A stretch of 64,000 nt of DNA from Botryosphaeria dothidea (GCA_011503125.2 WWBZ02000008.1:682001-746000); one strand, 5' to 3'; numbered from the stretch's first letter, positions 1-11,276 are shown. The notes: generated from the sequence alone by a model not told the origin. Numbers and translations: made by a program.

Positions 1-1098
1 CTACGTGATCCCCGCTCCGGAAGATTTCACCTTCGGCACGGCCATGCTTATAATAACTGCATGCGGCATACCCGCCATTCTCTCCCTGATGTGGATGTGG
101 AAGGAGATCCTCAAGATCAACTGGAACACGCGCTTCGGTGACAGGGATGACAATGAGCAGATCGAGGGCACAAACGGCGCCACGTTCGGGAAAATGAAGG
201 GAGTCAATAAAATGATTAGGTTTGTCCTGGGGGGTGTGGAGATTATAATTTTCGGGGGCGCAGTACTCGCCATCATCATCATCGGCGAGCGAAACTTTTT
301 CAGTTCCCAAGTCAGGTATCAGACTGAGCCTATGGCTAGCATCGGTGGGTGATTGTCCCTGCTCGCGGCTGTCACGGATGGCTGATACAAATTTTGCGAT
401 TCATAGGACAATGGGCACCAATTGCTGGCACGGGTCTCGCTGCGATAGGGTCGTTGTACCTTCTCCTTGCAAAAGATGTGGAGGAAGGAGCCAGCCTAAA
501 GGCTTCCATACGCAACTACGACGGCTCGCCGGACGCCGGAGCGTCTTCTCAGTCCGTCGCCACTCCATGTGGTTCTACCGATATTCGCCCTCAATATTCG
601 AACGAACTGCTGTCTCCTTCAGGCGACCGGCGGCCGAGCCAGTCAACCATCGGAGGCCACAGACGCAAAGTGACCAAGGCGCTAACGGCGTTCGCGAACT
701 ACTTCGGCAGCGTACGCTATGACAGGTTCGACGACTCCGCCTTCAGGCGTGGCGACGCGCTCAACTATCCCCAGGTCCCCGCGGAGGAGTACCGAAACAG
801 GCGGTTGACTGATATCCAAAATCAGTACAACCTCACACCCGTGCAGCGCTCGAGGGCGGCTAGCCGCACTAGAAGCCGTTCCTCCAGTCCTGGTATCGGA
901 AGCAGCTTGACCACGCCAAGAGCGGGATCGGCTCGGTCGCCGCAATCTCCGTCATCATTCCCGTCTGCCTACATGCCTCGAAGACCCGGCCTACAGAATG
1001 GTGCTTCGTCTTCCTCGACCGGAGAAATGCTACAAGGGCGGCGGCTCACGCTCGAGGTGCCGCCGCAGGTGTACCTCAGTCCTCCATGGGATAACTAA
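1..1098 (+). CDS. Membrane protein of unknown function, 5' truncated, one intron
   Basis: The window opens inside this gene. The reading frame starts at base 2 with no initiator visible. Exon 2..344 joins exon 407..1098 through a 62-nt intron (345..406, GTGGGT donor, CTGAT branch-like site, TAG acceptor), and the phase matches exactly (one base before, two after). The 344 visible residues hold two hydrophobic segments in the first exon (around residues 11-30 and 75-95), then a third just after the splice (motif IAGTGLAAIGSLYLLL). The C-terminal half is Ser/Arg/Pro-rich and looks disordered. This suggests a polytopic membrane protein with a cytoplasmic tail. I do not recognise the family, and the missing N-terminus could hold more membrane segments. 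The intron model is well supported; function is unknown. Confidence 0.7.
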
Positions 1099-3239
1099 TC
1101 CGTTTACTCTGCCGCCTCCATCCTCACCTGACACCCTCGTCCAGTGGTAATGTCGAGAGAGATCAAAGGTACTGTCAACCATGATCCCCTTCTTTGTCAG
1201 ACAAAACTAATCCTTCTTCCCTCAGCTACCTCTTTTTAATGCTTGGGAACGTAGTCTTCGCAGCGATTCTGCCGGAAAAGAGGAGGGCATCACATTTTCC
1301 TGTTCACGGATAGAAGCCATCGCCATCGTCTTGAATCTTCTAATATGCAGGGCCCGTTAATCATATCCATCCCCCTCGAGTAGCACATCTGTGGATGTTT
1401 TTCGGTGCCTCGTTTGTACTGCTTCAGACTTTGTATTTTAAAGACGCTCATTTACCTTATCAACTCTCGAAAACTAGTTACCATGGCAAGCGATACATGA
1501 AGAGATGCGGTGAGGGCAGATAGAGCCCTGTATGAAGCAGCTCAACCCACTCACCCAGACTTTTGCGCGAAGCCAACCTCAAGAGCAGCCTTGACTTTTC
1601 TGGAAAGGGCACCTGCCAAAACTTCCACGACTGCTTCAACCAAAACAAAATACTGCGGTAAGGCCGACAAGAGCGCAGACACACACCGGTCGCCCGGTCG
1701 GTTGAGCCATCAACCTTGCAGGCGTTTGGGCAAGTGAATATCAGACCCTAGGCCTTCTGCGAAAGGGACCCGCGGCGCTGAACGCTCAGCGGGTAGGTCC
1801 TGGAACCGAGGCCCAATCACCGAAGAAGCCTGGCTCATTACAGCTCTGAATACGATTATATCTCATTCCCAATCCCTCTTCGAGGACGCCGCAGCGGCCA
1901 AGACTTCCAATAATAGGCTGTCATCCACCGCGCATATAATGGCATGAGACTACTGCCAATTGGAAATAATAACGAGATGACATTTCTGCCAGTCCAATGG
2001 TGGTAGGCGGTTTGAGCGGGGGACGACTGCACGCATGTCGACCATGTGCGGGGTAATACTGCGGGACGGGCCGTGTGGAGCGCAGCGCTAGCGTGGCAAT
2101 CACCGGGACGCGCGGCAGCAGCGAGCTCGAGTGTTTTTGGATCTCGTTTCTCAACGCCTCATCTCAGAGCGCAAGCTATTGGTCGTGATGACATGGATGT
2201 AGCTGGTGCAATGTTGTCTGCAAACAGCCTTTGGCGTTCTGCTCCCAAAACTTACCCCACCCGACCCACTTAAACTGTCTTTCCCGCTGCTTGGCTTCCC
2301 CGGAACTACAAGGCAGACTACGTGTAGCTTCATAAGACGCCATACCTGATTGACGGATTCCTATAGTCGTATATTGACGTGGATACACGTGGCTGATTGG
2401 AAGCTTTCTTCGCTATCGTCGGTTCATGTCTTCGCATTTGTATACGTAGCCTGCCCGTATACATGAACCCGCATATGCAATTTCTTCTAAAACTGTATGC
2501 ACATCATTGGTAATGGATATCCTCCACTTACAAATAGACGCAAGTAGGCTACGAAATAGCTTCACCTGATATACATGATTAGAACGACTCGACGATTTTG
2601 AAGGATGAAGCTTGGCTTTTGATTACCTGCATTATGAAACAATGCTGCTCTCTATCGTCATGATTCGAGCTTCTGCTAACGTTCTACCGCTCTTAGCTTC
2701 GATCAAGCTATCACGCATTTTCCCTTACAACACAATGACGTTCTTACTTCTCACGGCAAATCTGTCCCCTTTCCGAAGCACCTAAAAATTGTGGGGTCAG
2801 CTTTTTCTTCAGAATCCGTTGGAGTGATCGTCTAGCTACTGTCACTAGAGAGTATCGTGCCGCCCGTATGAGATGCAAGAAAATATGTAAGATGACGAAT
2901 TGCTACGTGGCTTCCTGACATAAGTGCAATCCCTGGCGTGATGCATACGAGAAATATTGCAGCACTTACGTTGTAATTTGCCGGCTTGCATTAGGCAGCA
3001 GCCAAATTTCTGCGGTGTAAAGACCAATCGGTCGTCCGCGATCCACCTCCGCTCTTATTGTTTCCTTTTTCACGTGGGCGTTCACAATTCTACATAAAGG
3101 CTGAAATCTTGACGTTTGAGAAGCATCAAATTTCCAGTCTCATGACATTCCTTGACCCTAAATCGTTATTCTTCGTCACTGAAGCCAATCCAGAAAAAGA
3201 TCACTTAGCTTTTCTGCTCTGAGCCATTGCTCCAGGAAG
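1099..3239. other. Intergenic stretch, no gene supported
   Basis: Only short, uncorroborated open frames are present, none with a recognisable domain or convincing splice structure. Several overlap on opposite strands near 1480-2390. The last few hundred bases before 3240 presumably contain the promoter of the ankyrin gene, but I see no clear TATA box there. Confidence 0.5.
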
Positions 3240-5057
3240 ATGGCCCGAGAAGAAAAGAGAGTCATCGAAAAGCTCAGAGAAAAATATGGGCTGGATGCTA
3301 CGCAGAGTGGCAATCAACCAAAATTATTCTGCCAAGCAGCAGCTGATGGCTATGAGGATGGTGTCAACTTCTTGGTCAAGAAATTGTCTGACTCTGAACT
3401 AGAGAAAACAGACGAGGGGCACTACACAGCTTTGGCAAGAGCGGTGAAAGGAAACTATCACAGAATCACGAAGACCTTACTCGACCATGGCGCAGAGGTC
3501 GAAGGCTGCGTCCGAACAAGCCAAGGGAATCGCCAGAACGCTCTCCAAATCGCACTTAGAGAAGGGCATGGAAAAGTTTTTCGACAACTTCTGGATCATT
3601 GCGCCACCAAATCGGATCACTCAATGGCTTTGATTGGCGAGGCATGCGTATCGGCTCTCGCTTCAAACAACACGAACGCTATACAATTGCTTTTCGGCCA
3701 CGATGTCAAGAACACCATACCTCAATCTTCGCTGCGCATCGCGTGTAGAGAGGGGCTCAAAGGGACCGCAAGATTGCTTGTCGAGAATGAAGTAAGCGTA
3801 TCAGGAGATGACAACGAGTTGGCAGAGGCTGCGGTCGATATGGGCGATCTTGGTGTTCTCAAATATCTTAAAGAGAAGGGCCTCAAAGTCGACCGGGTAC
3901 AACTCGTTCAGGCGGTGCGAAAAGGAGACGAAAAGCGTGTATCGGAATTGTTGAAGAAAGAGACCGATCCGAACGATAAGAATCAGCCGTTGCTTCATGT
4001 CGCAGCCAGGCATGATAAACCAAAGTTGATCCCCATCCTGATCAAAGCAGGCGCCGAACCTGAAATGTTGGATGTGCATGGACAAACAGCCATCAACACC
4101 GCCATTTCTCGCGGCCATGCCGACTTCGCCAAAGAACTGATCAACGAAACAAATGCTGGATGCATCGTGAAAAACAACAAGGATGAGTTTGCGCTTCATG
4201 AGGCGGCACGGAGAGGTGTTGCAGACATTGTTGATCTGCTTCTTGAGAAGGACTCTGAAGCCCGTACAAAGAGTCTGAAACATTTAGTTCTTCCAAATAA
4301 GGATGGAATGAAACCTCTTCTGCTCGCTGCTGAGCACGGCCATCCAAAAGCGGTTGAGAAACTCCTTGCGGCTAAAACATCCAGTCTGTACGACATGTGG
4401 TCTCGGCACCCAACGGAGAGTTCTCCACTACTATTGGCAGCTGAGAATGGGCACGAGGAAGTTGTGCGAGTGCTTTGTGAGCACAGCGTTCCAATGAAGA
4501 ACTTTTCGGATTCGAATGGGACTACACCTCTGATGGCAGCAAGCAAGAATCGCAAGGGCTACAATTGTGTAAAGTTGTTGCTGGATGAGGAGGGTATAGA
4601 CGTCAATGCGACTGATTCACAGGGAAACACGGCGCTTTTCTACGCCATCAAGAAATCCCGTGGTTCAATCACGGAACTGCTTCTTGAGAGGGGATGTAGG
4701 ACGACCATGAGAGATGATGGCCCTGTCGTCCTCGTACAGGCCGCCGAACAAGGGCATAAAGACATTGTCAACTTCTTGCTTGACAAAGGAGACTCAACTG
4801 AGACAGCTGCCAGCAATGGGAGAACTGCATTATCTGCGGCCGCATCGAGTGGTCACAAGGACATTGTTGAGATGCTCGTGGTATACCGAGCTGATGTCAG
4901 AAGTAGGGATCAAGAGGGAAACACTCCACTGATGCTAGCTGTACAGAGAGAGTACGAGGGAGTTGCTAAATTGCTCCTTAAACACGGCGCGGATATTGAT
5001 GATATCAAGAAGGACAACTCTATTCTCTCCAAGAAACTACGCGACCGGCACAAGTAA
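3240..5057 (+). CDS. Ankyrin-repeat protein
   Basis: Intronless frame of 605 residues made almost entirely of ankyrin repeats. I count roughly 14 units from about residue 60 to the end, many with the TPL-x-AA-x-GH and LLL-x-xGA-x signatures (for example GNTPLMLAVQREYEGVAKLL near residue 560). The first 50 residues are charged and carry no NACHT, HET or other effector domain, so this is an ankyrin-only protein, likely a protein-binding scaffold. No signal peptide or membrane segment is seen, so it is probably intracellular. The start at 3240 follows an AAG context (gaagATGG) close to the fungal consensus. Ankyrin proteins are numerous in Pezizomycotina and often lineage-specific; the partner cannot be inferred from sequence. 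Confidence 0.92.
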   Translation: MAREEKRVIEKLREKYGLDATQSGNQPKLFCQAAADGYEDGVNFLVKKLSDSELEKTDEGHYTALARAVKGNYHRITKTLLDHGAEVEGCVRTSQGNRQNALQIALREGHGKVFRQLLDHCATKSDHSMALIGEACVSALASNNTNAIQLLFGHDVKNTIPQSSLRIACREGLKGTARLLVENEVSVSGDDNELAEAAVDMGDLGVLKYLKEKGLKVDRVQLVQAVRKGDEKRVSELLKKETDPNDKNQPLLHVAARHDKPKLIPILIKAGAEPEMLDVHGQTAINTAISRGHADFAKELINETNAGCIVKNNKDEFALHEAARRGVADIVDLLLEKDSEARTKSLKHLVLPNKDGMKPLLLAAEHGHPKAVEKLLAAKTSSLYDMWSRHPTESSPLLLAAENGHEEVVRVLCEHSVPMKNFSDSNGTTPLMAASKNRKGYNCVKLLLDEEGIDVNATDSQGNTALFYAIKKSRGSITELLLERGCRTTMRDDGPVVLVQAAEQGHKDIVNFLLDKGDSTETAASNGRTALSAAASSGHKDIVEMLVVYRADVRSRDQEGNTPLMLAVQREYEGVAKLLLKHGADIDDIKKDNSILSKKLRDRHK

Positions 5058-5527
5058 CAGTCTTGCCGCGCCATGTTTGTCTGTTCTTTTTCTTTCCTTT
5101 GGGGGAGAAGAAGAGGCCTAATGGATTCAGTCTTTTCGGTTTATTTCATTCCATTACAAGCATAATGTTCGTCTTGGTTACTTCATACTTCTCCGGCACA
5201 AGTTTGATAACAATAACTCGTGCAATGAGGTCGATGTGTCTTCTTCGTTCGCAACATCAATTATCCGAATTGTATGAACTACTATCATTAATGTAGTCGT
5301 TTACTCTCGGATTTACTGTCCTAACTCCAGCTTATATCTTATTTTCGTTATCGAACACAATACAATACAATGCTGACTCAAATTGTGAAATGGAACAGAC
5401 ACCAGGCTCGGTAACTCTCAGTCAGGCACCGGTACTGTTCGCCGCACACATATCCATGTGCCTTCCGAACGGAAGCAAGAAAATCTCGAAGTCTGCCCGG
5501 ATGAGGATTCTTCAGCAAATCCTAGGA

Positions 5528-5777
5528 GCCTTTGTCAGACTTTCTTGCCTTACTACCTCAGGCATCTCAGTTATCTCGAATATTCTATCCTTTATACAAC
5601 AACACTCTTTGATGCCCAACCCCGCATCGGCACTCTCTCTCGGATCTTTAGTATCCTCGGTTATGTAGTTATCACCTATGTATATAAGCAAGCCTACCAA
5701 CCTCCCTTTCAGGAGACAGGCAGAATCTACTCTCTTTTCTGACCTCACAACTCTTCACTCTCAAATCCAACAGCCTT
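5528..5777 (+). mobile_element. Solo LTR, copy 1, with 5-bp target-site duplication
   Basis: A 240-bp LTR at 5533..5772 starts TGTCAGACT and ends AATCCAACA, giving the TGT..ACA ends of LTR retroelements. It is flanked by a perfect direct repeat GCCTT at 5528-5532 and 5773-5777. A second copy lies at 24860..25110 with its own duplication; homology between the two copies begins and stops exactly at these ends. A TATATAAG box at 5681-5688 gives plus-strand orientation. No internal retroelement sequence is attached, so this is a solo LTR left by recombination. Ty3/Gypsy or Copia origin is not decided by the LTR alone. Confidence 0.9.
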
Positions 5778-6231
5778 GTAGACAATTTTTCATGTAAGAG
5801 AGATTTGCAGCATTTTTCCGAGCCTCAGATCCTAAATGTGGTTGATTGTTACGCCGGCAGCTTTCAAGCTCATCTCTTTATAGCTGTAAAGGAGTTCGCT
5901 ATGTTTATCCTGCGCATCCTGGACTAAGGCCATTGTGATTCTAAAGGGCTTCCCTAGCACAAGACTCACATGTTATCAGTTTGGCCCGCCGTGACATTTG
6001 GTCGGTGTTAGTGCATGGTCCATGTTGTGCGCAGGTACAAAACCGTTCTTCTGCTCCAACTTCTTTGTCCACCTCTTTGTCTACCACCGGCAACGCACGC
6101 TTTGGAAACCATCTTCACCTGCAGACTCTCGTGACAAGCACAAATACACCAACCCCTCCCTTAAAACGGACAACGAGGCTCATCATGATCAACATCGAGC
6201 TTCTCCTTCTAGTAAGTGTTCATCGTTGATT
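5778..6231. other. Intergenic, no feature recognised
   Basis: Lies between the solo LTR and the possible upstream part of the HNH gene. Open frames here run through without a convincing start or domain. Confidence 0.4.
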
Positions 6232-6528
6232 ATGGATCTGCCATCCACGCCTCAGTCGCAACTCCGCGGAAAACATGCTAAAGTCAACTTTGTTCAGTGC
6301 CCAGGAGAGAACGGATACGACCCGCACGTGTTCTAACTGCCCATCAATGACAGCAACTGGAAATTCATGCCCGAGCTCAATGCCGATCTCCAACACCCGC
6401 GCAGCGAGGAGATGCAGATGATCCAGTAGGACGCGTCATCACAAGAGTCACCGACAGAGGATTCCCCGACACAGGCGGCCACGGACCGGAAGCATTTTGG
6501 CGGAGTCCAGGCCGATTACGAGAGCGAG
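6232..6528 (+). pseudogene. In-frame upstream extension of the HNH gene, broken by two stops
   Basis: The frame of the 6529 CDS continues upstream to an ATG at 6232 with protein-like composition, but is cut by TAA at 6334-6336 and TAG at 6427-6429. Either stop could be one C-to-T change from a Gln codon (CAA, CAG), the kind of change RIP makes. It may be a decayed N-terminus of the HNH protein, or noncoding sequence that happens to stay open. An intron removing both stops is not evident. Confidence 0.4.
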
Positions 6529-7752
6529 ATGGTCGAGCGTATGCGCCGCCGCATTTCCAGGCAGGTGGAACTGATTGACAATCAGTTAAGCCAGCTAAAC
6601 ATGGCAAGGCAGCACTGGCTACGCTCTTGGGAATCATCCGTGGAGAAGAGGCCAGACCGGGCGCGATACGAGGCGCAGCTGGCTAAGATCGAGGGCTATA
6701 CGCAGCTGGCGCTGCTGGAGAAGCACAGGTACAAGACTAATAGAAACGCCATCGTGGGCCACGCCGTCGACGTCGTCACTGCTCAGGCTAGCCGCCGCCT
6801 CGAGGACGACCGGCTTATCGACAGCTGGCTCCAGAGCTACGGCAACACGCCCGCCACCGCCCAGCTAGTCTTCCGTACCAACGCCCAGCAGCGCAGCGCC
6901 CTCCACAGCGACTGGACGCGTAGGTGCGCCGACTTCTATGCCACCACCAAGCCCGGCAACAAGGCGGCCCAGTGGTGCGCCATCACCCACGAATACCACC
7001 CGGCGAGCCAGATCCGCATGGCGCACATCGTACCGAGCGCGCTCGGCGAGCTGAACGCCCGCTACGCCTTCGGGGACGATCCGGCGGAGCGCGACGTCGC
7101 CCACGGCCACCTGTACGACGTGCGCAACTGCATCCCCATGGCCGAGTATCTGGAGAAGCTGCTCGACAAGGCACAAATCGCCATCGTGCCCGCCGACGCC
7201 GCCAACCCGTCTTCGTCGGCCCTCGTTGTACGCACCCTCGACGCCGCTCTGGCCTCGTCGGCGTGGGCCGACATGCACGTCTGCGGCGCCCTGCGCTACG
7301 CCGACCTCGACGGCCGCCTGCTCGAGTTCAAGCACCCCAGCCCCGAGCACCGCCCACGCCTGCGCTATTTGCACTGGGCCTTCTGCATGGCACTGCTCCG
7401 CCGCCAGCGCCACGCCTGCATTGGCTGGCAGGCCGATGCCCTCAAGACCCTTGCCCAGCGCCGCTTTTGGGGCTCGCCCGAGAAGGGCTGGTACCGCCGC
7501 ACTACTTTTCTGGCCGCTGCACGGAGGGTAGGAGGTATCGAGGATGTGCAGGGTTTCTTCGGCACCGACCAGCTGCCCGTGCATCCTACGGACGAAGAGA
7601 ACGACGGAGAGGCCGCCGTCGCTTCGGACGTGGCGGAGGATGTGTTGAGAGTCGAGCTCGGCCGAACGCAGGGGAATTGCCAAGACGAGGAGGATAGTGA
7701 GGGTTGTGGCGAGATTGAGAATGAAGGAGTGGAGGAGTATTACGATGACTAG
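6529..7752 (+). CDS. HNH_2-type endonuclease domain protein
   Basis: Uninterrupted frame of 407 residues. The middle (about residues 147-230) matches the fungal HNH_2 family: WCAITHEYHPASQIRMAHIV with its conserved AH, followed by a YDVRN segment and a hydrophobic IAIVPA strand. The third histidine usual in HNH motifs (xLHxxFD) is not visible; that place reads AEYLEKLLDK, so nuclease activity is doubtful. The N-terminal region (1-70) is helical and charged, and the C-terminus is acidic (EEYYDD). These proteins are common in filamentous fungi and mostly uncharacterised. The first ATG after the last in-frame stop was chosen, but the true N-terminus may lie upstream (6232) if the gene was damaged. 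Third-position GC is high, unlike the flanks. Confidence 0.75.
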   Translation: MVERMRRRISRQVELIDNQLSQLNMARQHWLRSWESSVEKRPDRARYEAQLAKIEGYTQLALLEKHRYKTNRNAIVGHAVDVVTAQASRRLEDDRLIDSWLQSYGNTPATAQLVFRTNAQQRSALHSDWTRRCADFYATTKPGNKAAQWCAITHEYHPASQIRMAHIVPSALGELNARYAFGDDPAERDVAHGHLYDVRNCIPMAEYLEKLLDKAQIAIVPADAANPSSSALVVRTLDAALASSAWADMHVCGALRYADLDGRLLEFKHPSPEHRPRLRYLHWAFCMALLRRQRHACIGWQADALKTLAQRRFWGSPEKGWYRRTTFLAAARRVGGIEDVQGFFGTDQLPVHPTDEENDGEAAVASDVAEDVLRVELGRTQGNCQDEEDSEGCGEIENEGVEEYYDD

Positions 7753-9110
7753 AGCGCATGGGATTGGCGGTGTATGAGATATGATGAGACGGGGATCTGA
7801 GGGGGAAATCGATATTATCCACAAACTTGGTTTTCAACGCTAATATTGAAAGTGCGCATGTCACGCAACACGCGCGGCAGCGACGCCTTCCATCACACGC
7901 ATTCCCTGGCAAGGCGCTTCGCGAGCGAGAGCCACTCATCAGAAATCACTTCAATCTGCTGGTCTAAAAGCTGGGCGATGTTGCCACAGGAGCTAGCGAA
8001 ATTGACATGTTGCGAATGTGTAACTATACGACGTTTGACGCAATGGGTGACCTGGCTTTCGAAGATCCGCTGGGCTTGAGTACACTCCCTGGGTCGCCTC
8101 TATATTTGCAACGTTCAAGACCAGGGTGTCCTTGCCAACTTCAACGGTCAAAAGTGCGGCAAAGACATAAACCTACTTTGGTGAAGTGTTGGATATCACT
8201 CACTTTTGAGACAAATCGTGTCTCACTATATAGCTTAGGCACAATCACTTGTATAAGAGGCAAGCGGGTTACCTACCCTCTCCCTCTTCATGCCAATCAT
8301 CAATGGATCATCGTTGTTCATCAACAATACAACACAAAAGAAAGCCAAAAGCTTTCTCAACGCTGCCGCGTGAAGTAATGGAGTAGTCCTCGATCGGAGG
8401 TAATGTCCCTCAGAGAGGGGGACTTGTGGTATTTCTGCTCCGAAGAGAAGCAGCCATGTCGATGGGGCCATTGTCGAATAGCTTGCTGTGGGTTTCACGC
8501 GTCAGAGTCCATGAGTTCATTCGCATTTCGTAATTTGCGTGGCGTTGAGTTGACATGGTTGGTGGCATGGAATCTTTTGGGTTGGCAGGCTTCATCAGTC
8601 GTGATTCGGGATTCGGGTAGTGCAAGCTCAACGCGTGGTAGGTCAGGTTGCTTCTAGCGGATTCCGGATGAGATCTTCTCAAGGAGTTTTCTCGGGCAGG
8701 TGGCGGTCGCCGTTGGATGCCAAAGCTGTTTGTGCATGGTCCGGGAAGGGAAGAAGCTGGCACGTCCAAAAGATCGCTGGGGTGCGATTCTTTTTGCTCG
8801 TTGCTGTACCTCTGTTGACGAGGAATCGAAGACCGCCTTTCGTAGGAGTGCTGGCTGTCAGTGTCGTTGCGGAGCTCTGAGTCTGTGCTGGGGAATGGCG
8901 GCTTGCTTCTCGAACAGAGATGTTGTGATGGACATGGTCCTTAATTAAGGATGCGGGATTGTGATGGAGCTTGGAGTTATCTTCTGTTGACCATCCATAA
9001 GGCGCTGCCGAGATCTCTCAAGGATATTTGGGATTGTTTCCTTGTTCTGCCGAGATGTTCGTGGAGAAAATAAGGAAATGCTCCGTAGTGTTCGGTGCAG
9101 CTCCGCTCGC
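7753..9110. other. Intergenic, no gene supported; contains an LTR-like fragment
   Basis: Short frames on both strands lack domains and corroborating splice signals. The only structure I can support is the LTR-related segment from 8187, listed separately. Confidence 0.45.
8187..8334 (+). repeat. LTR-like fragment related to the LTR inside the HET gene
   Basis: Begins TGTTGGATAT and shares with the 32804..33160 LTR a stretch including TATATAGCT, then TATAAGAGG, then a GGGT-ACCTACCCTC block and a TCATGCCAATC block (about 8228-8300 versus 32855-32915). It ends near CAACA. No matching 5-bp duplication was found around the chosen ends, so the limits are uncertain and it may be a deleted copy. Confidence 0.55.
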
Positions 9111-9869
9111 TCAAGGGAAGGGGCAGTAGTTGGATGGTTCGGATGATACTCGAAGGCGTTCGGTATGATTCGGCGCACGGAGGTATGATGTGGGCTGTTC
9201 AAAACTTCTTTGGCTCAAAGTACGTCGAGTGTATTGGTTTCGGATGGTTCGGGGGCATTTCGATTGGCGCGAAGCATTCGAGTGAGCCGCATCTGGTTCA
9301 GGTAGGTTCAAAAGGCGAAATCCGTCGCTATCGGGATTGTTTGAGGAGGTTTTTTTTCTCGTTGTTATGTTCGTCTTGGTTTCCTTCGGTCCAAACTGTC
9401 GTAAAGCCGAAGTACTCGTCATCAACACCGCGTAGAGGTGCGAACATGTCGTTGATGTAGGCCTAGGCCTCTCGACCGGGGTGCCCAATCCCAGGAGGCC
9501 CACTAGCCTAGCCATCATATAGTCAGATGATGACGGCAGCTCCGTCCTCTGCTGGAAGTGTAAGGTCTCCACAGCAGCCTCGGAGGCGATGAGCAGAAGC
9601 TCCCTCAGGTCCTCGAGAGTCTCCTCCATCCTCTCCTCCCTCTCCTCCCTGACAGCCGTGATCTCCTTCCGAAGAGCCCTCGGCCACTCCGGCTCCACCT
9701 CCTGCACCACCGGCTGCTCCTCCTCTTGCCCGACCCTCCTGGCCTTCCACAAACGCCACACCAGTGGACCAACCGCCTCCCCAACCAACGCCATCCACGC
9801 AAAGGAGATGACCGTCACGGGCACCCCAATGGTCGTCAGAGCTTCGTTACTAATGCCCATGATAGGCAC
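9111..9869 (-). CDS. Hypothetical protein with N-terminal membrane segment and coiled coil
   Basis: Minus-strand frame of 252 residues from an ATG at 9869. Residues 12-40 are hydrophobic (likely one membrane segment or anchor), and residues 65-95 are strongly charged with heptad-like spacing (EVREER-type), suggesting a coiled coil. The last 120 residues have low-complexity, noncoding-like composition, so the real protein may end or splice earlier, near 9460-9480. I do not recognise the family. No intron pair could be fixed with confidence. Confidence 0.4.
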   Translation of the reverse strand: MPIMGISNEALTTIGVPVTVISFAWMALVGEAVGPLVWRLWKARRVGQEEEQPVVQEVEPEWPRALRKEITAVREEREERMEETLEDLRELLLIASEAAVETLHFQQRTELPSSSDYMMARLVGLLGLGTPVERPRPTSTTCSHLYAVLMTSTSALRQFGPKETKTNITTRKKTSSNNPDSDGFRLLNLPEPDAAHSNASRQSKCPRTIRNQYTRRTLSQRSFEQPTSYLRAPNHTERLRVSSEPSNYCPFP

Positions 9870-11276
9870 GACAAGCAGGGAGCAAAGATTGGAAAAAGCA
9901 CGGTTCGATTACAAAGACTTCGAAGAGCGTGGATGACGGTGTGTGTGGAAGAGAGAGGGGAAGGGAGAAGAGCTGGTGGAGGAGATTAGCCAGCCAGAGC
10001 GCGCCAGCGAGCGCTGGGAGGGAAGCAGCGCTCTCACGCCCAAGCTGTCAGGAGCGTGAGCTGGGCGGAAGCGACACTCTCATCGCGAGCTGTCCGGAGC
10101 GGGCATCCCGGCCAAGGAAGGAAAGCACAGTCGCCAGGTGCGGCCATCAGCTACCTGATCGCTCGAAATGGGATGCAGTCATGACTGAATGAGGCTTTTT
10201 GAAAGGTCAAGCCGCAAAACACACAACACCAGCCGTGGCCTGGTTGCCGGTTGAAGTGGCCACGATGACTTTTATGCACGGCAGTGCAGCGCCTGCAAGC
10301 GCAAGGACAATGCCAGAGGTGCTGCACCCTACGCGTGCACGCGTGGGGCGTGGCAGCATCCCGACTCTCCCTGCAGACATGTACGCCTGCTCGCCGCCCT
10401 CGCAACCGGCTGCTGAGCTGAGAGCAGCCGCGTTGTGCGCTGCTCACCTGCTTGCTCGCGGAGGCAGGAAGGACCACAGCACCGCGCGAACGACAGCCAG
10501 AGCCGCGCGCGCCGCGGAAAATGGCAAGCACGACGTCGGCAGCGTGGCTCGCTTCTCGCCCTGCGCGCGGATTCCAGGTCCAGCATGGGGGTCGGGATCT
10601 GTGAGAGGGGCTGAGCGAGCGGGCTGCCGACTCTGGCTGAGACGCATGGGGAGGATGTGCCTGGATATGCGCATGCCCCGGGCAACAGTTGCGTGTAGGG
10701 CGATGGCATGGAGGGTGCCTTCTTGATGCTGCTCGCTGGATGGATCTGGCCGTCTGCACGCATGTCGAGGAGAGCGGCTGCGAACAGAGGGCCGCCCACC
10801 AGCGCGGACGGGAGGAGTCGTGGGGTGACGGGCCAGGAGATGTAGATTACATCAGGCATCCTAACGAGCGGATCTGACCAGGTTCAGCCATGCCCTGCTG
10901 AGCTTTGTCCACATCAGCAACATCACAGAAACGAAATCCCAGAAGCTACCGGTCAGCACCGGAGGCAGCTTTGCGGCGGAATTCCAACAGGCGTTTCTCG
11001 TTGCCTTGACGAGCACAACCGTGAAGTTCATCTCGCAGAGCTGCACAATACCTCAATTATAGCATCATGCGAAAGTTTTGGGGCAGAATCATCTCTAATT
11101 TATCTGACTATGTGATGAACGGATGAGATTAAGCGGAGTTGAGGGTACTAAAGACCCTATGAAACCGCCTAAAGTTGTCTTCCAAGCTCCCTTCGCGCGC
11201 GTGAACCACACGTGCGCGCCGTCCCGCAGCAGCCTAACCTCGCACCGTAGCCGTACGTAAGTGGACACGGCGTTAC
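9870..11276. other. Intergenic, GC-rich, no gene supported
   Basis: The 10.15-10.86 kb segment is open in several frames on both strands at once, as expected from high GC rather than coding. An imperfect duplicated motif lies at about 10027-10106 (AGCGCTCTCACGCCC and AGCGACACTCTCATCGCG variants, each followed by GAGCTGTC/AAGCTGTC-type sequence). Confidence 0.4.

Noticed and set aside
5390..5742. Two overlapping plus-strand frames of about 92 codons
   Set aside because: They cross into the solo LTR and are explained by it.
6865..7824. Long open frame (319 codons) on the minus strand opposite the HNH gene
   Set aside because: It mirrors the GC-rich plus-strand CDS, which has a recognisable domain; the minus product is Val/Gly/Ala-rich without motifs.
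10151..10859. Overlapping 175-202 codon frames on both strands
   Set aside because: All are open at once because of high GC; no start context, domain or intron supports any of them.
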